Assembly: GCA_029204225.1 (NCBI GenBank)
Contig: CM055101.1
Span: forward strand, 32,123,683-32,187,682
Reading direction: 5' to 3'
Source: Diphasiastrum complanatum
Taxonomy: Eukaryota > Streptophyta > Lycopodiopsida > Lycopodiales > Lycopodiaceae
Length of the DNA stretch: 64,000 nt
Below the pieces are notes generated by a model. That model was not told the origin of the DNA and ran no database searches. It saw nothing but the letters and a program-made list of their open reading frames with translations. Positions 46,402 through 61,140 of the stretch are shown here, in pieces. Positions within the stretch are counted from its first letter, which is position 1. Each line of letters opens with the position of its first letter. The position numbers were made by a program, and so were the translations under genes.

Positions 46402-47329
46402 TGTTGGCTGATTCTGACGAATCCCCAAGATACTTGGACAGAGCAACTCAAAAGCACCTCTCACCTTAGACCGAGGAGGTCTATGAGAAGACGAGACTAA
46501 TGAAGACTGAGAGCCGAGAAATACTAGTTAGGAATGGCAAGCAAGAACTGTGTAAGCCTCGTGGTGAATCCCGAAAGATGGAATGACCATGTAGGAACTA
46601 GTATTTCTAGGCAAATGTATTAAATGCAAGTAGACCCCTCTTAAAGAAAGTAAAGTGAGCCACCTTTTGATGGTGACCTCTAGTGGAGAGCATTATTCCA
46701 CTTGTAATTTGTGAAATGTGGAAATTCCACTAGGATGCCACCTAAGGAGCTCTCTTGCTTATTTAAGGGACTCCCTCTTTGTGAAGAGGAGCTTTTTGTT
46801 AGGCTAGATATGTGGTGTAGTTCTTGCATATCTCTTTACAGTCCAGTTCTTGATGTTCTTGGGATGTCCAAGAATCAATAGACTGGTTGGTTTATTGATT
46901 CTTGGACTTCTAACATGCTGTAAATTAGTTCTTGGTTCTTGTTTTGTCAATTTATGCAAGTGCAGTTCAGTTTAGTAATGCTTAGGATCTGATTCAGTTC
47001 GTTTTTAGAGTAGGTAGTTGTAGAATCTACAGAATGTTCATTTGGGCTGCACTCTGATCTATGAATGAGCGTTCTTGGCTTGCATCTATGTATGAATGTA
47101 AGTGCGTTCAAGAGAGTTCGACCCTGAGTAGTCCTCTAACAGGCAGGACAAAAATATACTACAACGAGAATTTGTCCCTTCTACCTGGTTTGGCATTGTA
47201 AGATCAAGAAGACTTCTAATGAATGCCATGAAGCCTGGTAACAGGTAGAATACCAAGCCGTAGAAGTTGTAAGCAAGAAGTAAAAGAACCATAGTAAACA
47301 AATTCTCTGGAGCAGAGGATCTGTAAACA
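46402..47329. mobile_element. Solo-LTR-like insertion inside element F
   Basis: This 928-bp block is absent from the matching place in element E. It begins TGTTGGCTG and ends CTGTAAACA (TG...CA). Its flanks are GATGA (46397-46401) and GATAA (47330-47334), a 4/5 match. The E sequence shows one GATGA at the uninterrupted site (complement of TTCATC). A TTATTTAAGGG promoter-like box lies near 46760 on the plus strand, so the LTR probably reads plus. An inverted repeat TCCAAGAATCAATA/TATTGATTCTTGGA occurs near 46870-46905. Confidence 0.65.
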
Positions 47330-47945
47330 GATAAATAAAACTACATTTTTTTATTTTTAGATATTTTTTTATCTGAGACAGAATTCGCGGAGGCCAAAAA
47401 TGAATCATGCTCTATGAAAAAGGGGTCAGACGAATTCTATCTGAGATGTTATGAAAAAAATCTCTTCTGAAGTCCAGAAAGATTGAGGTATATACCTCTC
47501 AGGAATTGTTCGAGTCCATGAGGATCTATGAACATTTGGTTGACAAAAATGTGATGGTGCTTCTTCTTGAGTTTTTCCAGACCTGCTTGAGCTAGCTTGG
47601 TCTGGCCTGGTGACATGTACTGTCAACTGCTCGGCTTCTATAGTTGTAGTTGCAAGTTCTGTAGAAGAAACATCATGATTGAAAGACTCTATGTTGCGTA
47701 AATAGGATGAAATGACACAACATCTTTTATCGATGGTTGTTTGAAGTCATAGAATGTATCTTCCTTGAAGATTCTCAGAGAAGACTATTGGTATACCTGA
47801 TCTGATAGTATCTTGATGGTTGGAACAAGAAAGCACAACAAAAATGTTGTCGAAATGGCATGCAAACAATAAAAAGGAGATAAAATAGTAGGACAGAAAA
47901 CAGCTAATACATATCAAGATAAAAACAGGGCTCATTGTACTTTCT
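47330..47945 (-). mobile_element. Element F spacer, proximal part
   Basis: Matches element E 21051-21375 with AGAATTCGCGGAGGCC near 47383 and GACGAATTCTATCTGAG near 47430. The stretch 47460-47700 has no counterpart that I could align in E and holds no coding motif. Confidence 0.55.
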
Positions 47946-48390
47946 CAGTCGACTCCCATTGACCACAGTGTCGAGGATATCACCTTGAAGGGTTTGGAGT
48001 TGGACATGTCCAGAGGCAAAGATTTTTTTAGCCTGCACCAATACCTTCATGAGTAAGGGAAATTACAAAGGGTATATCTTCTTCAGTAAGACATCGTCGG
48101 ATAATTCCATCTAACCCTTGCTTGTAGAGTTGTCTTGCAATTAACATATAAGGTTTAGTTTTGAGGACCAACGCACGTTGTTCAGGTTTAGAGAAGGAAA
48201 GATCCATCTGCCCTGAAGTTAGATATTTGGTAATTTCCTTAGCCCATATAGGTGTAGAGTCAACTTGGAAAAGGATTGCATCTGGTAAATCATCGTTGAT
48301 GCCTTGATCAGGGGTAGGAAGGTAAGGGATTCAGGATAGATGGTCTGCTAAAAAATGCTGAACTCCCTTACGAACCACGATCCTAAACTC
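47946..48390 (-). pseudogene. Element F post-RNase H spacer and integrase stub
   Basis: The frame has VVRKGVQHFLADHLS, DLPDAILFQVDSTPIWAKEI, KPEQRALVLKTKPYMLIA and ends FVISLTHEGIGAG. It then jumps at about 48036 to the extreme integrase C-terminus (FASG.VQLQTLQGD, NGSRLRKYNE). About 0.9 kb with the zinc finger's Cys pair and the whole DDE core is missing relative to element E. Confidence 0.75.
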
Positions 48391-48393
48391 AAA

Positions 48394-49570
48394 TTATCGC
48401 AATAATAGGATCCATCTAGTAATACGGCCTGTGGTGCAGGTCTTGTTGATGAGATACAACAGTGCTTGATGATTAGTGAAGAACGCAAAGACTTTTCCTA
48501 GAAGATAATGGTGAAACTTCTGAACCGCATATACCATTGTCAAGGCTTTGCGTTCGGTAGTGGTATAATTGACTTCAGCAGGTATCAATTGTCGACTAAG
48601 AAAATGAATTGGGTAGTCCTTTTTGAATTCTCCCAGTTGGGTGAGCACTGCTCCAATGGCATATTTGGATGCATCGGTATGCACATGGAATTCTTTAGAA
48701 TAATCAGGAGCCTGGAGGATGGGTGCAATTTGATAAGGGCTTCCTTGAGTTGATTAAAGACGACGCGTTGTTCATCCGTCCATTTGGGAACTACAACTAC
48801 TTTGTAGATTAAGCGTGCTTTGTTAGCAAAATCGAAAATAAAGCACCGATAGTAGTTGGCGTGGCCAAGGAAGGAGTAAACTTCACGTATCGTACGCGGT
48901 TCCAGTAGATTTTGAATGATAAGGATCTTTTCAGGGTCAGTGGCAATGCCATTTCGTGAGATAATATGTCCTAACACAATACCATGGGTTACTCAAATCT
49001 GGCATTTTTCAGGTTTAAGAGAGATGCCGAAGCGTTGACATTGGATAAAAAAAAATTTGAGCACAGACAGATGGCGTATTTCTTCGAAATGTGCTCCTAA
49101 ATCGTCCAAGTAAACTTCTAAGGTATCGCCCATCTGCTGAGAAAAGGCTACTTGCATAACACAATGGAAGGTATTAGGAGCATTGCAGAGACCAAAGGGC
49201 ATGACTTTCCAGTAGAAGGTTCCCCGTTCTATGGCAAACGCGGTTTTGTGTTGATCTTCTTCAGCGATTTGGATCATATTGTATCCGCTAAAGCCATCTA
49301 AGAAGGAGTAAGCCTCATCTCCTGCTAGATTTTCTAAGATGGATTCTCCGAAAGGTAATGGAAAATGATCACGTTTAGTGACGACGTTAAGTTTCTTAAA
49401 ATTGACACAGATGCAGAGTTTTCCATTTTTCTTGGGGACGATGACAATTGGGAAGACCCACTCAGTATGTTCAATTTCATAGATAAATCCTGCATCTAAG
49501 AGGCGTTGTAATTCTTCTTTGATCTTGGGCTTATAGATGGGTTGCATCTGTATGGACGACTCGCAGTGGG
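48394..49570 (-). pseudogene. Element F reverse transcriptase-RNase H
   Basis: RT motifs in order are EELQRLLDAGFIYEI, WVFPIVIVPKKNGK, DHFPLPFGESILENLAG, FLDGFSGYNMIQI, PFGLCNAPNTF, the catalytic VYLDDLGAH and GISLKPEKC. Next come LGHIISRNGIATDPEK and FLGHANYYR. RNase H follows with HTDASKYAIGAVLTQ, TTERKAL and FFTNHQALLYL. The last motif should be FTDH; its catalytic Asp is Asn (48472-48474). Stops and shifts separate RT and RNase H near 48980 and 48685. This is the only RT of the E/F family in the window. Confidence 0.85.
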
Positions 49571-50660
49571 TCTCGCACCCGATTTAAGCGGGATATGATG
49601 CACAACTACTTGGGGTGAGACGCCTTTCATGTCTTTATAGGTCCAGACAAAGACATGTCGATATTTTCGTAGGAGCTTTTCAAGCAGTCTACGTTGTTCG
49701 CAATTGAGATGAGTTCCGACGTGGACAAAATATTCGTTGGTTCCATTTGGCTCACTCAGGGAAAGAGTTATTCGTTGTGTAGGGCGTTCGTAGGGTGAAT
49801 TACCAGTTGGCACACGTTGAGCTTGGGGTAATTGGATTGTGACATCCTCGATCGTATAGTCCTTAAAGTATGCAGGAACATCATGGACTGGAGATTCGAG
49901 GGGAGCCTTGCCTTTCTCTTGCCGAGATGATGCTTGAAATTTTTTGGGGACTGGTGTAGGACTAGAGGCAATCTCAGGAACTTCCCGAACAATGGTGAGG
50001 TCACCCGGCGGTTGAAGTCGAAGTGGTTTTTTTATTTTCTCTTTCATAGTATGACCATGTGGTTGAGGTTTCAGTGGTGGAGATGTGTGTGGATGAGGGA
50101 CAATTGGTATGTCATGGAGGATCTCGTCATCAATTTGAAAGATAGTCTCCTCCTCACAGAGACCCCATAGATAGTGTGGGCATTTGGGACGGTAGAATTT
50201 TGTCTCAGGTTTTTCAATTGCAACCTTGGCAACTAGTTCCACCTTGGAAGCATGTCGCAGATAGGTCCTAGGTGGGAGTGCTGCCATATAGTTGAGGATC
50301 TGAATATCAGAAATGTCCATATCTTCTGGGCAATTCTGAATTCGTAAGACGTTCTCGTCATCAATGAATAAATTGTCTGATTCATTAGTAGGTAGCCGTG
50401 CAACATTTAGCAGTTCATCATGGTGTGGAAGAATATCAATAAAATTGATATTGATGATAGGTGTATCCAGATCAGGTAATTGGTCGTGATCTATCGAGAG
50501 TGGAGAGGTACAATTATCCTGATGCTGGGCACAATAGCCGGCATTCACACAATCAATGGTAGGTAGACTGTGACTCTAGTTTATGATATCAGTAGACTTA
50601 ACATAATGGCCTTTTTTGTGGCTGGACTGGTATGGCTCAAATACTGAGTTGGTGGTTGAG
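49496..50660 (-). pseudogene. Element F protease-RT linker and RT start
   Basis: A 350-codon open frame (50548-49496) has the linker seen in E (LPDLDTPIININFIDILPHHDELL, EETIFQIDDEILHD). It continues past E's deletion point through a Pro/Lys-rich stretch to the RT entry (RKYRHVFVWTYKDMKGVSP, HHIPLKSGARPT). It then shifts frame into RT at about 49530. The upstream edge joins gag directly because the protease (about 0.8 kb) is deleted near 50677. Confidence 0.75.
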
Positions 50661-50679
50661 GATCCCTCGTCATGGATGC

Positions 50680-52036
50680 GTGCAAGCAGGATGTGTTTCG
50701 ATTGGTAAGGTTTCTACTTGCACTGAACAGACAAGAGCGGCTGGCTTAGATCGGGATGGGTAGTCCTTTACGTGATGTTCAATACCACAGTTTTCACAAG
50801 CTGGAGGAAAGCGGAGTTTATTTGGGCAGCAAATACTAGGATGTTTACCTGCACAAAGAAAGCATCCTCGTATTGCGGGTAGTTGATGTGTGGCAAAGAC
50901 AGCTTGGTTTGGATTGTAAGCTTGGACACTGGGATCCACTAGCATTAGAATCATAGGTATAATAAACAATCGTTTCAGTAGAGTACTACAGTTGAGTATT
51001 GTCTTCCACGTAGTAGGTGGCCGGATCGATGGTATTCGGATCAAGATAATGGACAACGTTTTGTGGGGCAGGTTGGTTAACAACAAACTGTTGACGTGGG
51101 GATGGGTATTGATTTGGTGCAGGTGGTCATGGCTGGTAAACCCCTGGTCATGGCACAAGTTGTTGTGGCGGGTAAGGGCGGTAAGCTCGATAGATCATGG
51201 GTCTGGTGACTGCTGGGAAATGATTTCACAATTGAGGGCATTCATTAGCAGTGTGATGTTGTGAGCAGATTGGACACCAGACATTTTCCCTTGCTGGAAA
51301 GGATTTCTCAGCAATCTGTTTCATGGCGGTTTGGAAATCGGCAGTGAGTTTATCCATATGAGATTTTTGAGCTTTTTGCCAAGTTTTCATTTGATGTAGA
51401 AGTTCAAAAGACTGAGCAATATTATCAGACTTCGGGTGATTAGGATGGTCTGGATCTTTAGATTTCTTTTCACGATGGTCAAAGTCATCATCGGAACCTT
51501 CATCTTCCTCGCAAATAGCATCAGTCATCACATCTTTAAGTTGATCATAAAGGTCAACTAGTTTGAGTTCACGGCGGATGTTTTTAGGCAATCCAACTAA
51601 GAATAGTTTTATGGCCATTCGTTCGGTGATATTTCATCAACACATTCTACTTTGAGAGTTTAAAATGCTCAATGTAGTTTCGGGCAGACTCTTCGCGACG
51701 CATCTTGATATGAGTAATTTGAATGAACAGGCTCTGAGTCAGTTTGGATGGTTTGAAACGCTTGATGAGAGCGTCCTTGAGGGTGGTCCAAGAAGCAAGA
51801 TCATGAGCTTTGAGATTCAAGTACCACTTCTTGGCAGTGCCATAGAGTACCATGGGAAATAGGTGAAGCTTTTCAGTTTCAGAGGTATCTCCATAAAAAC
51901 GGCATGCATTATCAAAGTCTTGGAGAAATCAAACTGGATCAGATTCGCCATCGTACTTGGGTGCATTGATACGTGGAATTCTTCGTTCTAGTTGTGGAGG
52001 AGTCGGATTAGAAGATTCAGCACAGTCACGAGACAT
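50680..52036 (-). pseudogene. Element F gag (broken)
   Basis: It starts ATG at 52036 (MSRDCAESS). The capsid domain has FLQDFDNACRFYG, AKKWYLNLKAHD, LKDALIKRFKP, then FLVGLPKNIRREL and DLYDQLKDVMTDA. It has three knuckle motifs: WCPICSQHHTANEC near 51260, CFLCAGKHPSICC near 50860 and CENCGIEHHVKDY near 50790. Here the first two keep their Cys residues. TGA stops at 51929-51931 and 51226-51228 are at the same codons as in element E. A one-base deletion near 51655 shifts the middle. The role is the particle shell and RNA binding. Confidence 0.85.
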
Positions 52037-52861
52037 GATGCAGAATACAGATGAGTAGGACAATACTATACTTGGCAAAAGGACAGTTTTCTTGCAGAAT
52101 GGATAGTGTAGGACAAAAACTGGTCTTTCTGGACGTGATAGAATTCGCGGACAGGCTAAGAAATCATGGAGAGGCAGATAATTCTAACTGTAATACTCGC
52201 GAATTTCGACAAAGAGTTTTGAATGTCAGAATAGTGATTTTTTAAGATTTTATGGGAGAAAATTGGAGTTTCAGAATTCGCGGATAGGACAGGAAAATCG
52301 TGCTCTTTGAAAACGAATTCTTAGGCTAGATGGCGAATTTTAACAGAGAGACTTGACTGGCAGATAGGGAATATGGAAAAAAAATGTGATTTTATGACAG
52401 TAAATGGAAAAAATCTCTGAGATAGAATTCGCGGAGCTACTGGAGGACTGATCTTGATGAGATTTAGCCTCAATGAAGCCGACGAATTCTAGGACAAAGA
52501 TTTGGATGAGAAATAAGGGATTTTGATAGTAAAATCTGATTGTGGTCAGAAATTGTGGAGGTGATAAAATGAAAGATCAGCGTCTGTTAGGGCTGCAAAC
52601 AGGTTGGCGAATTCTGATATACCTTTTTGGTTGTGAAAAATGTCACTTGGGTCACTTCTTTTGAAGAAAATGCCCAAGTTGACTCTTTTGTTGCTTCCCC
52701 CCGGTTGAAGAAGTTGCTCTGCAGCTCGTGTAGGACCTAAAGAGACGACGTGTGTTGTTTGTTGGTAGATAGAGACTAGCACACAAGCAAACATACAACA
52801 CGGAAGCAAAAAATACACAAAAAAAAAGGAGAAGAAGCAAGGTAAAAAAATACTTAAAAAG
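52037..52861 (-). mobile_element. Element F untranslated leader
   Basis: About 825 bp between primer site and gag start, aligned with E 16088-16909. GAATTCGC-like words occur near 52141, 52198, 52274, 52313, 52332, 52426, 52482 and 52605. Confidence 0.7.
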
Positions 52862-52875
52862 CGGCAACGACACCA
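52862..52875 (-). other. Element F primer-binding site, tRNA-Asp type
   Basis: The minus strand reads TGGTGTCGTTGCCG one base after the LTR end. It differs from the tRNA-Asp complement TGGCGCCGTTGCCG by two C to T changes. Confidence 0.75.
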
Positions 52876-52876
52876 A

Positions 52877-53698
52877 TGTTGGAAGTAAATCTAGTTTGTC
52901 AATGTTTGGCTAGATCTACTCACGATGTGGTGTAGTATAGAGAGGATCGTCCACTTTCTAAGTTTTTTTACCAAGCTTTAGACAAAGTGCGAAAATAAAA
53001 CAATGATGAAGCACTAAGGCTTACCCAACTAGTGCTCAAAATAGAAATGAAATTAACTAAGATGACAAAATACAAAACCTTACTAAGGCTTACCCAACTA
53101 GCAAGGTAATTAAACTAAATCCTAGATTAACACCCAAAGGGTAATAAAATGAGATTGCGGCTAATACTAAGCAAATAAGCAGTAATGAACATGCCACAAT
53201 AAAACCGATGAAAAGGAGGCAAGAGGAGGCCCGAGCACCTTCCCTCAAGCTATGCACCTTTCCAAGGGGAACACAAATGAAATAGAATGATAATTTTCCA
53301 AAATAGAGAGCAAGATAGCTTAATCTCAAAAGTGTTGTTTACAATGCAAATACCTCTCCTTTTATGGCAAGGAGGGTCTTCCATAAGTGTTTACTAACTT
53401 ATGGGACTAATATGTTTCTAGCCTTTCTAGAACTTCTAACTTAGGATTTAGAACTTCAAATTTCTTAACTTAGGAAAACTTAAGATAAAATATTTCTAAT
53501 CTTAAGTCTCCTAAGTCTAAGCTCTAAATCTAAGTTTAAGCTATTTTATTATTATTTAAGCTTCTACTCATGGACTTACAAAACACATGCCATGGCTGAA
53601 GTTTATTGATAGATACTCATACGTGGTCTTACAAAACACATGCCACAGAGTTTTATTTCTTTTTTTTTTTTTTCTCTGTGTTAGCATAGTTGCTAACA
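52877..53698 (-). mobile_element. Element F 5' LTR
   Basis: The 822-bp LTR spans TGTTGG (52877) to GCTAACA (53698) on the plus strand, with ATTTG immediately outside at 53699-53703. It adjoins the primer site on the inner side. With the 3' LTR it defines an 8657-bp element (45042-53698). Confidence 0.9.
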
Positions 53699-53703
53699 AT
53701 TTG

Positions 53704-54045
53704 ATATGGTCCAGGGACAAATTATAATGCTTGTCGGTACGCATTACACTTGAATCCTTCGGGATTCTCAAATATACCCAATCCCCCACTTGGAAGTCTC
53801 TCGGTGATCTTTTCAGATTTGCATAATATCGGTCCCTATCCTAGGCACATTAGACATTTTCACGTGCAATCTGTAGCATTTCCTTCATATCATGTAGGAA
53901 ATCCGCTACCTTCTAAAACTTGATCATCCGAGTCTCTACCGCAATGGGTGACCTAGGCTCAAATCCGTACATAAGCATAAACGGGCTATAACCGGTAGCC
54001 AAATGCTTACAATAACTCAATCTCCATCAAGGATAACTTCCTCCC
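53704..54045 (-). pseudogene. Element G integrase (core end), interrupted by element F
   Basis: The minus strand reads TGYSPFMLMYGFEPRSPI, ARENV, DRDRYYANLKRSPRDFQVGDWVYLRI, the typical post-catalytic part of gypsy integrase. It runs into the F insertion within LDHIK and resumes on the other side at 45041 with KKIGSLAYQLEL. At least two in-frame stops show it was, or became, dead. Upstream of about 54045 the protein match stops. Confidence 0.75.
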
Positions 54046-57761
<3,716 letters not shown>

Positions 57762-58614
57762 AGAAAGAGAGCAATGGTGGCCTAGGAAGTAGCTGGAGGC
57801 TCGTTTCTTCTCCCTCCCTTCATGATTAAAACCATGGAGGTTCAACGAGCTAATAGGGCGCGCTGGAGGGTGCATTTTTTCTGGTAGCAAAATCTGCCAT
57901 TTTCCCAAATTTCAAAGTCTTTTGAATGTAGGAATCTTCTAAGCTTTTACTTCTGCTGTTGTTGGCAGATTACATATACTTTTAAGGCACTTTTACAGTT
58001 GTTCAAGTCTCCTAAAGCCTGTGCCCTGTTTTCTGTAGAAAACAGAAGTTCAACAATGTATAAACCATCCTTCTTATGTAGAAATCACCTTCTACTGTTG
58101 TTTTTTCAGTAAGAATTGTTTTAGGTCCATTTGGAGTTTGCTTAATCTTCAATTTGTTTTCACAAATGCATAAGCAATCATTCATTTACAGTTTAGCATG
58201 CCTAGATTACATTATGGCTGAGAAATAGGGTAGATGTTGCCTAATTTTCCTCTGAACCAAAAAATTTGTAGGTTTGGCGATTCTTCACGCAGAATAGACT
58301 CCCCAATGACCCAAACCATCATAATAATGGCCTTACTAGCTCATTAGCTTGCAAACCACCGTTAGTTTGCTGGAAAATGCAACAAAAATCTGCAACTCCA
58401 TAAAGAATCATCATGCAAAACCTGTAAATAATCCACCAACACGCACTACAAGTGGTTAGTCCATTTTTTGCATCCATTCTTGTCTTTCTCTCCGATTTTA
58501 AAGCAAAATCTATTCCACAAAAAGCAAACCCATTGTTAAATACAGGACACACATGTACATTCTCAGAAAATGAGAAATATATTGATATTTATGAGAGCTT
58601 TTACGAATCTTGTA
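57762..58614. other. Unassigned sequence, downstream flank of the three-exon gene
   Basis: No coding motif recognised. The part just below 58614 is the likely 3' untranslated region of the minus-strand gene. Confidence 0.35.
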
Positions 58615-59970
58615 TCATGATTGCTCTATTATCTGAACATTTCCATCCAAATCTTTGCATTTGATTTTCTCTTCATGTCTTTTACATATCTGCACAAACA
58701 TACATTAATCAGATTACAGTTAGTGATCCGAATATTGACAAAAAGGATAATGAATATAAATTAATATACAAATTCATGGATTTCACATACCAATTTTCCA
58801 TCCAATATAAAGTTGAAATATTCGGGGATAACTTGCTGTAAAAGTGTCAGTTCCGTTCTAATGTAGAATAAGGTCCAATCTTGCTCAACCTCAATAGTAG
58901 TAAGTAAATTCCCATTTGCCATGATATCAATGCCTATACGATCAGTGTGTCAAATGCTGTCTAGATCTTGATCTAATGGGGCCCAAGTACCATTGTGTTC
59001 TTTCCATCTCTGATAATGAAACACCATACTTAGCATTTGCTTTTCTATACTGTATCTAAATGATATGGATGAATGTTTGATTCTACAAGAAATATCTGCA
59101 GATCCCCAACCTTTGTCCATGAATTTGAATAAAAAATCATCTGAAAGATTTTTGCAAACAAACAATGTGGGAGTTCGATGCACTTCCGTGTTTGAAAAAG
59201 AGCTGACAAACAATGACATTGGAATAAACCAGCTTAAGTGCACATTTCTTGATCCTGTACTAGTTTTGAGTGACTTTTGTACATCATTATATAGCTTGGA
59301 ATGAATGCATTTTATTATATTGTCGTTGACTGCAATCCACCACACGTTATCTTGAAAATTAGGTAGAGGTATATACTCTAGTTTTCCCATTCCTCCATTT
59401 GTGTCTGGAATATACATAGCATCATAAAAAAATATTCCAGAATCTGCAAGTTCTTTTGCCGTTCGTCCTCTGTATTGCAATTTGCCAATTTCTGAATGGA
59501 TGACATCTATAATACCAGAAAGAGACGCCACAGGTTCCCATTCATGTATATTTGAAGGATATAGATCTGCAATACAAAATCATAATAAGCTCCAATTCAT
59601 AAATACGATTATGTTTTAAAAATGACAAGCAATCCAAAAAATTAAGATACTTACAGTTACACTTTTGAAAATCATGTGGATTTACAGCCTCCACATTAAG
59701 TTCTGAATGCATATAAACATGTTGAATAAACACCTCTGAAATGGTTTGTCCTCCTGGAGAAACTTTGAAATCAATAATCTGCCCTTTCCAATAAGATCTA
59801 TATGTATACTTGGCCTTTTTCTTTTGGCGAAAAGCCCCTCTCGCCGATGGATGCATCAGTATCCAAGAAGCCTTATGATATTCACGAGCAATCCATGTGC
59901 CATCGTCTTCCCTCTCATTATAAAAAATTGCAGAGCATATCAAGGATCTCGGTCTCCTTCTCATCGCCAT
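58615..59970 (-). pseudogene. Three-exon gene of unknown family with an in-frame TGA
   Basis: A spliced model fits cleanly. Exon 1 is 59970-59655 (ATG, MAMRRRPRS), intron 59654-59567 (GTAAGT...TTGCAG), exon 2 is 59566-58791, intron 58790-58690 (GTATGT...GTGCAG), exon 3 is 58689-58615 (stop TGA). Phases join perfectly, giving 388 codons. The only break is TGA at codon 311 (58950-58952). Codons after it stay open and end in IPEYFNFILDGK, then ICKRHEEKIKCKD. The protein is soluble-looking, with no signal peptide or membrane segment, and Trp-rich. The last 60 residues resemble a small ubiquitin-like fold in pattern only. Function unknown. It could be a recent pseudogene or a gene with an exitron: a 57-bp in-frame GT...AG segment (58934-58990) contains the TGA. 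Confidence 0.6.
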
Positions 59971-60294
59971 AGCTTGAAGAGTTCACAATTGAACTAGTCA
60001 ATATGAGAGTCCAGAGTATAATAGGCGCCAAACCTATTTGTGAGTCCCAAGATAATTTTAACTTGAGGTTAACCCAAGCAGTTTAGTCAACCAGTCGTCG
60101 CGCACGCCAGCCAATAGTATGCTTCCAATCTACCGGACCGGAAATTCAAATTTGCCCAAATATGAATTGTGTTTTCCGGGTCAGGCAAGTTATGTTACAT
60201 AGAAGCCACTATGTCAAGAACCGATTGGGCCACATGGACATAAACAGAGAGGAAAAAAAAAAAAACTTGTAAGTTTGAGAACTCCTGTAATGTT
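59971..60294. other. Upstream flank of the three-exon gene
   Basis: This contains the probable promoter of the minus-strand gene. An ATTATAC word (minus) lies near 60020. Nothing else recognised. Confidence 0.35.
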
Positions 60295-60960
60295 TGGTGT
60301 ATTTCTTCCAGGTGGTGGAATTCACATCCAAGTACGTGGCTTCTCAGATCCTTGGTGTACTTTTAGCCTAATGATCATAATTGTGGATTTGCTCCATGAA
60401 TTTTGAAGGAAATCATAGGATTTTTTTGATGGTTTTAGTGACACCTAGAATTCATTTTTTTTACTTGGAATTGATCATAGGTACTGATGTAGTACGTTTT
60501 CCAAATTGTACTCATTAATGATAGGATTTAATGATCGCATGATGGTTGAATAGTCAAAAGGATGATTAGATAGTGATTTTGGACCCAAAATTGGAGTTTT
60601 TGGACTAGAATTGGTTTATAGAATCCATATTTGACTAAAATCAGAACTTGTAATGCTTGAGGGATTAGGATCAAATTGCACTTATTTGTGGATTTAACCC
60701 ACAAATTTTGGTCAAAATTGGTCAAAAGACATGCCATTTATAATGATTTTTGGACTAATTTTGTAGTAGATCTCAAAATTATTAGCCAAAATCAGGTAAG
60801 CACATTTTCAAAGGTGTAATGAAGCTTTTCTAAGGCTGTCATGAATTTTGGTTAGGATTGGACACCATTAGGAGGATCAAAACATCAAAAAATAGTGTAT
60901 TTTGGGGGATTTTTGGGCATGAATACCTATCAAATGGGGGTCTGAACCTGTTGGGTCTCA
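60295..60960 (+). mobile_element. Leader fragment of the Met-primed LTR element
   Basis: 60310-60460 repeats the leader at 26290-26405 in opposite orientation (GGTGGTGGAATT, CTTCTCAGATCCTTGGTGTA, ATTGTGGATTTGCTCCATGAATTTTGA). Its LTR and primer site are missing on the left. The rest to 60960 is presumably more of the same leader, judged from style only. Confidence 0.5.
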
Positions 60961-61140
60961 TTATAAGATTAAATATATGATGGATTTCCTCTGTTTTTAT
61001 CCATCATGCATCCAAATTTGGATAGGTGAGCATTAGACACCATCATGTTGAAGTTTTGCTTCTTGAAGGAGGCCAAAAATATATTTTTTGCATGATTTGA
61101 GCGTATGATGACTACCTGAATTTTGGCCATTTCCTTGTCA

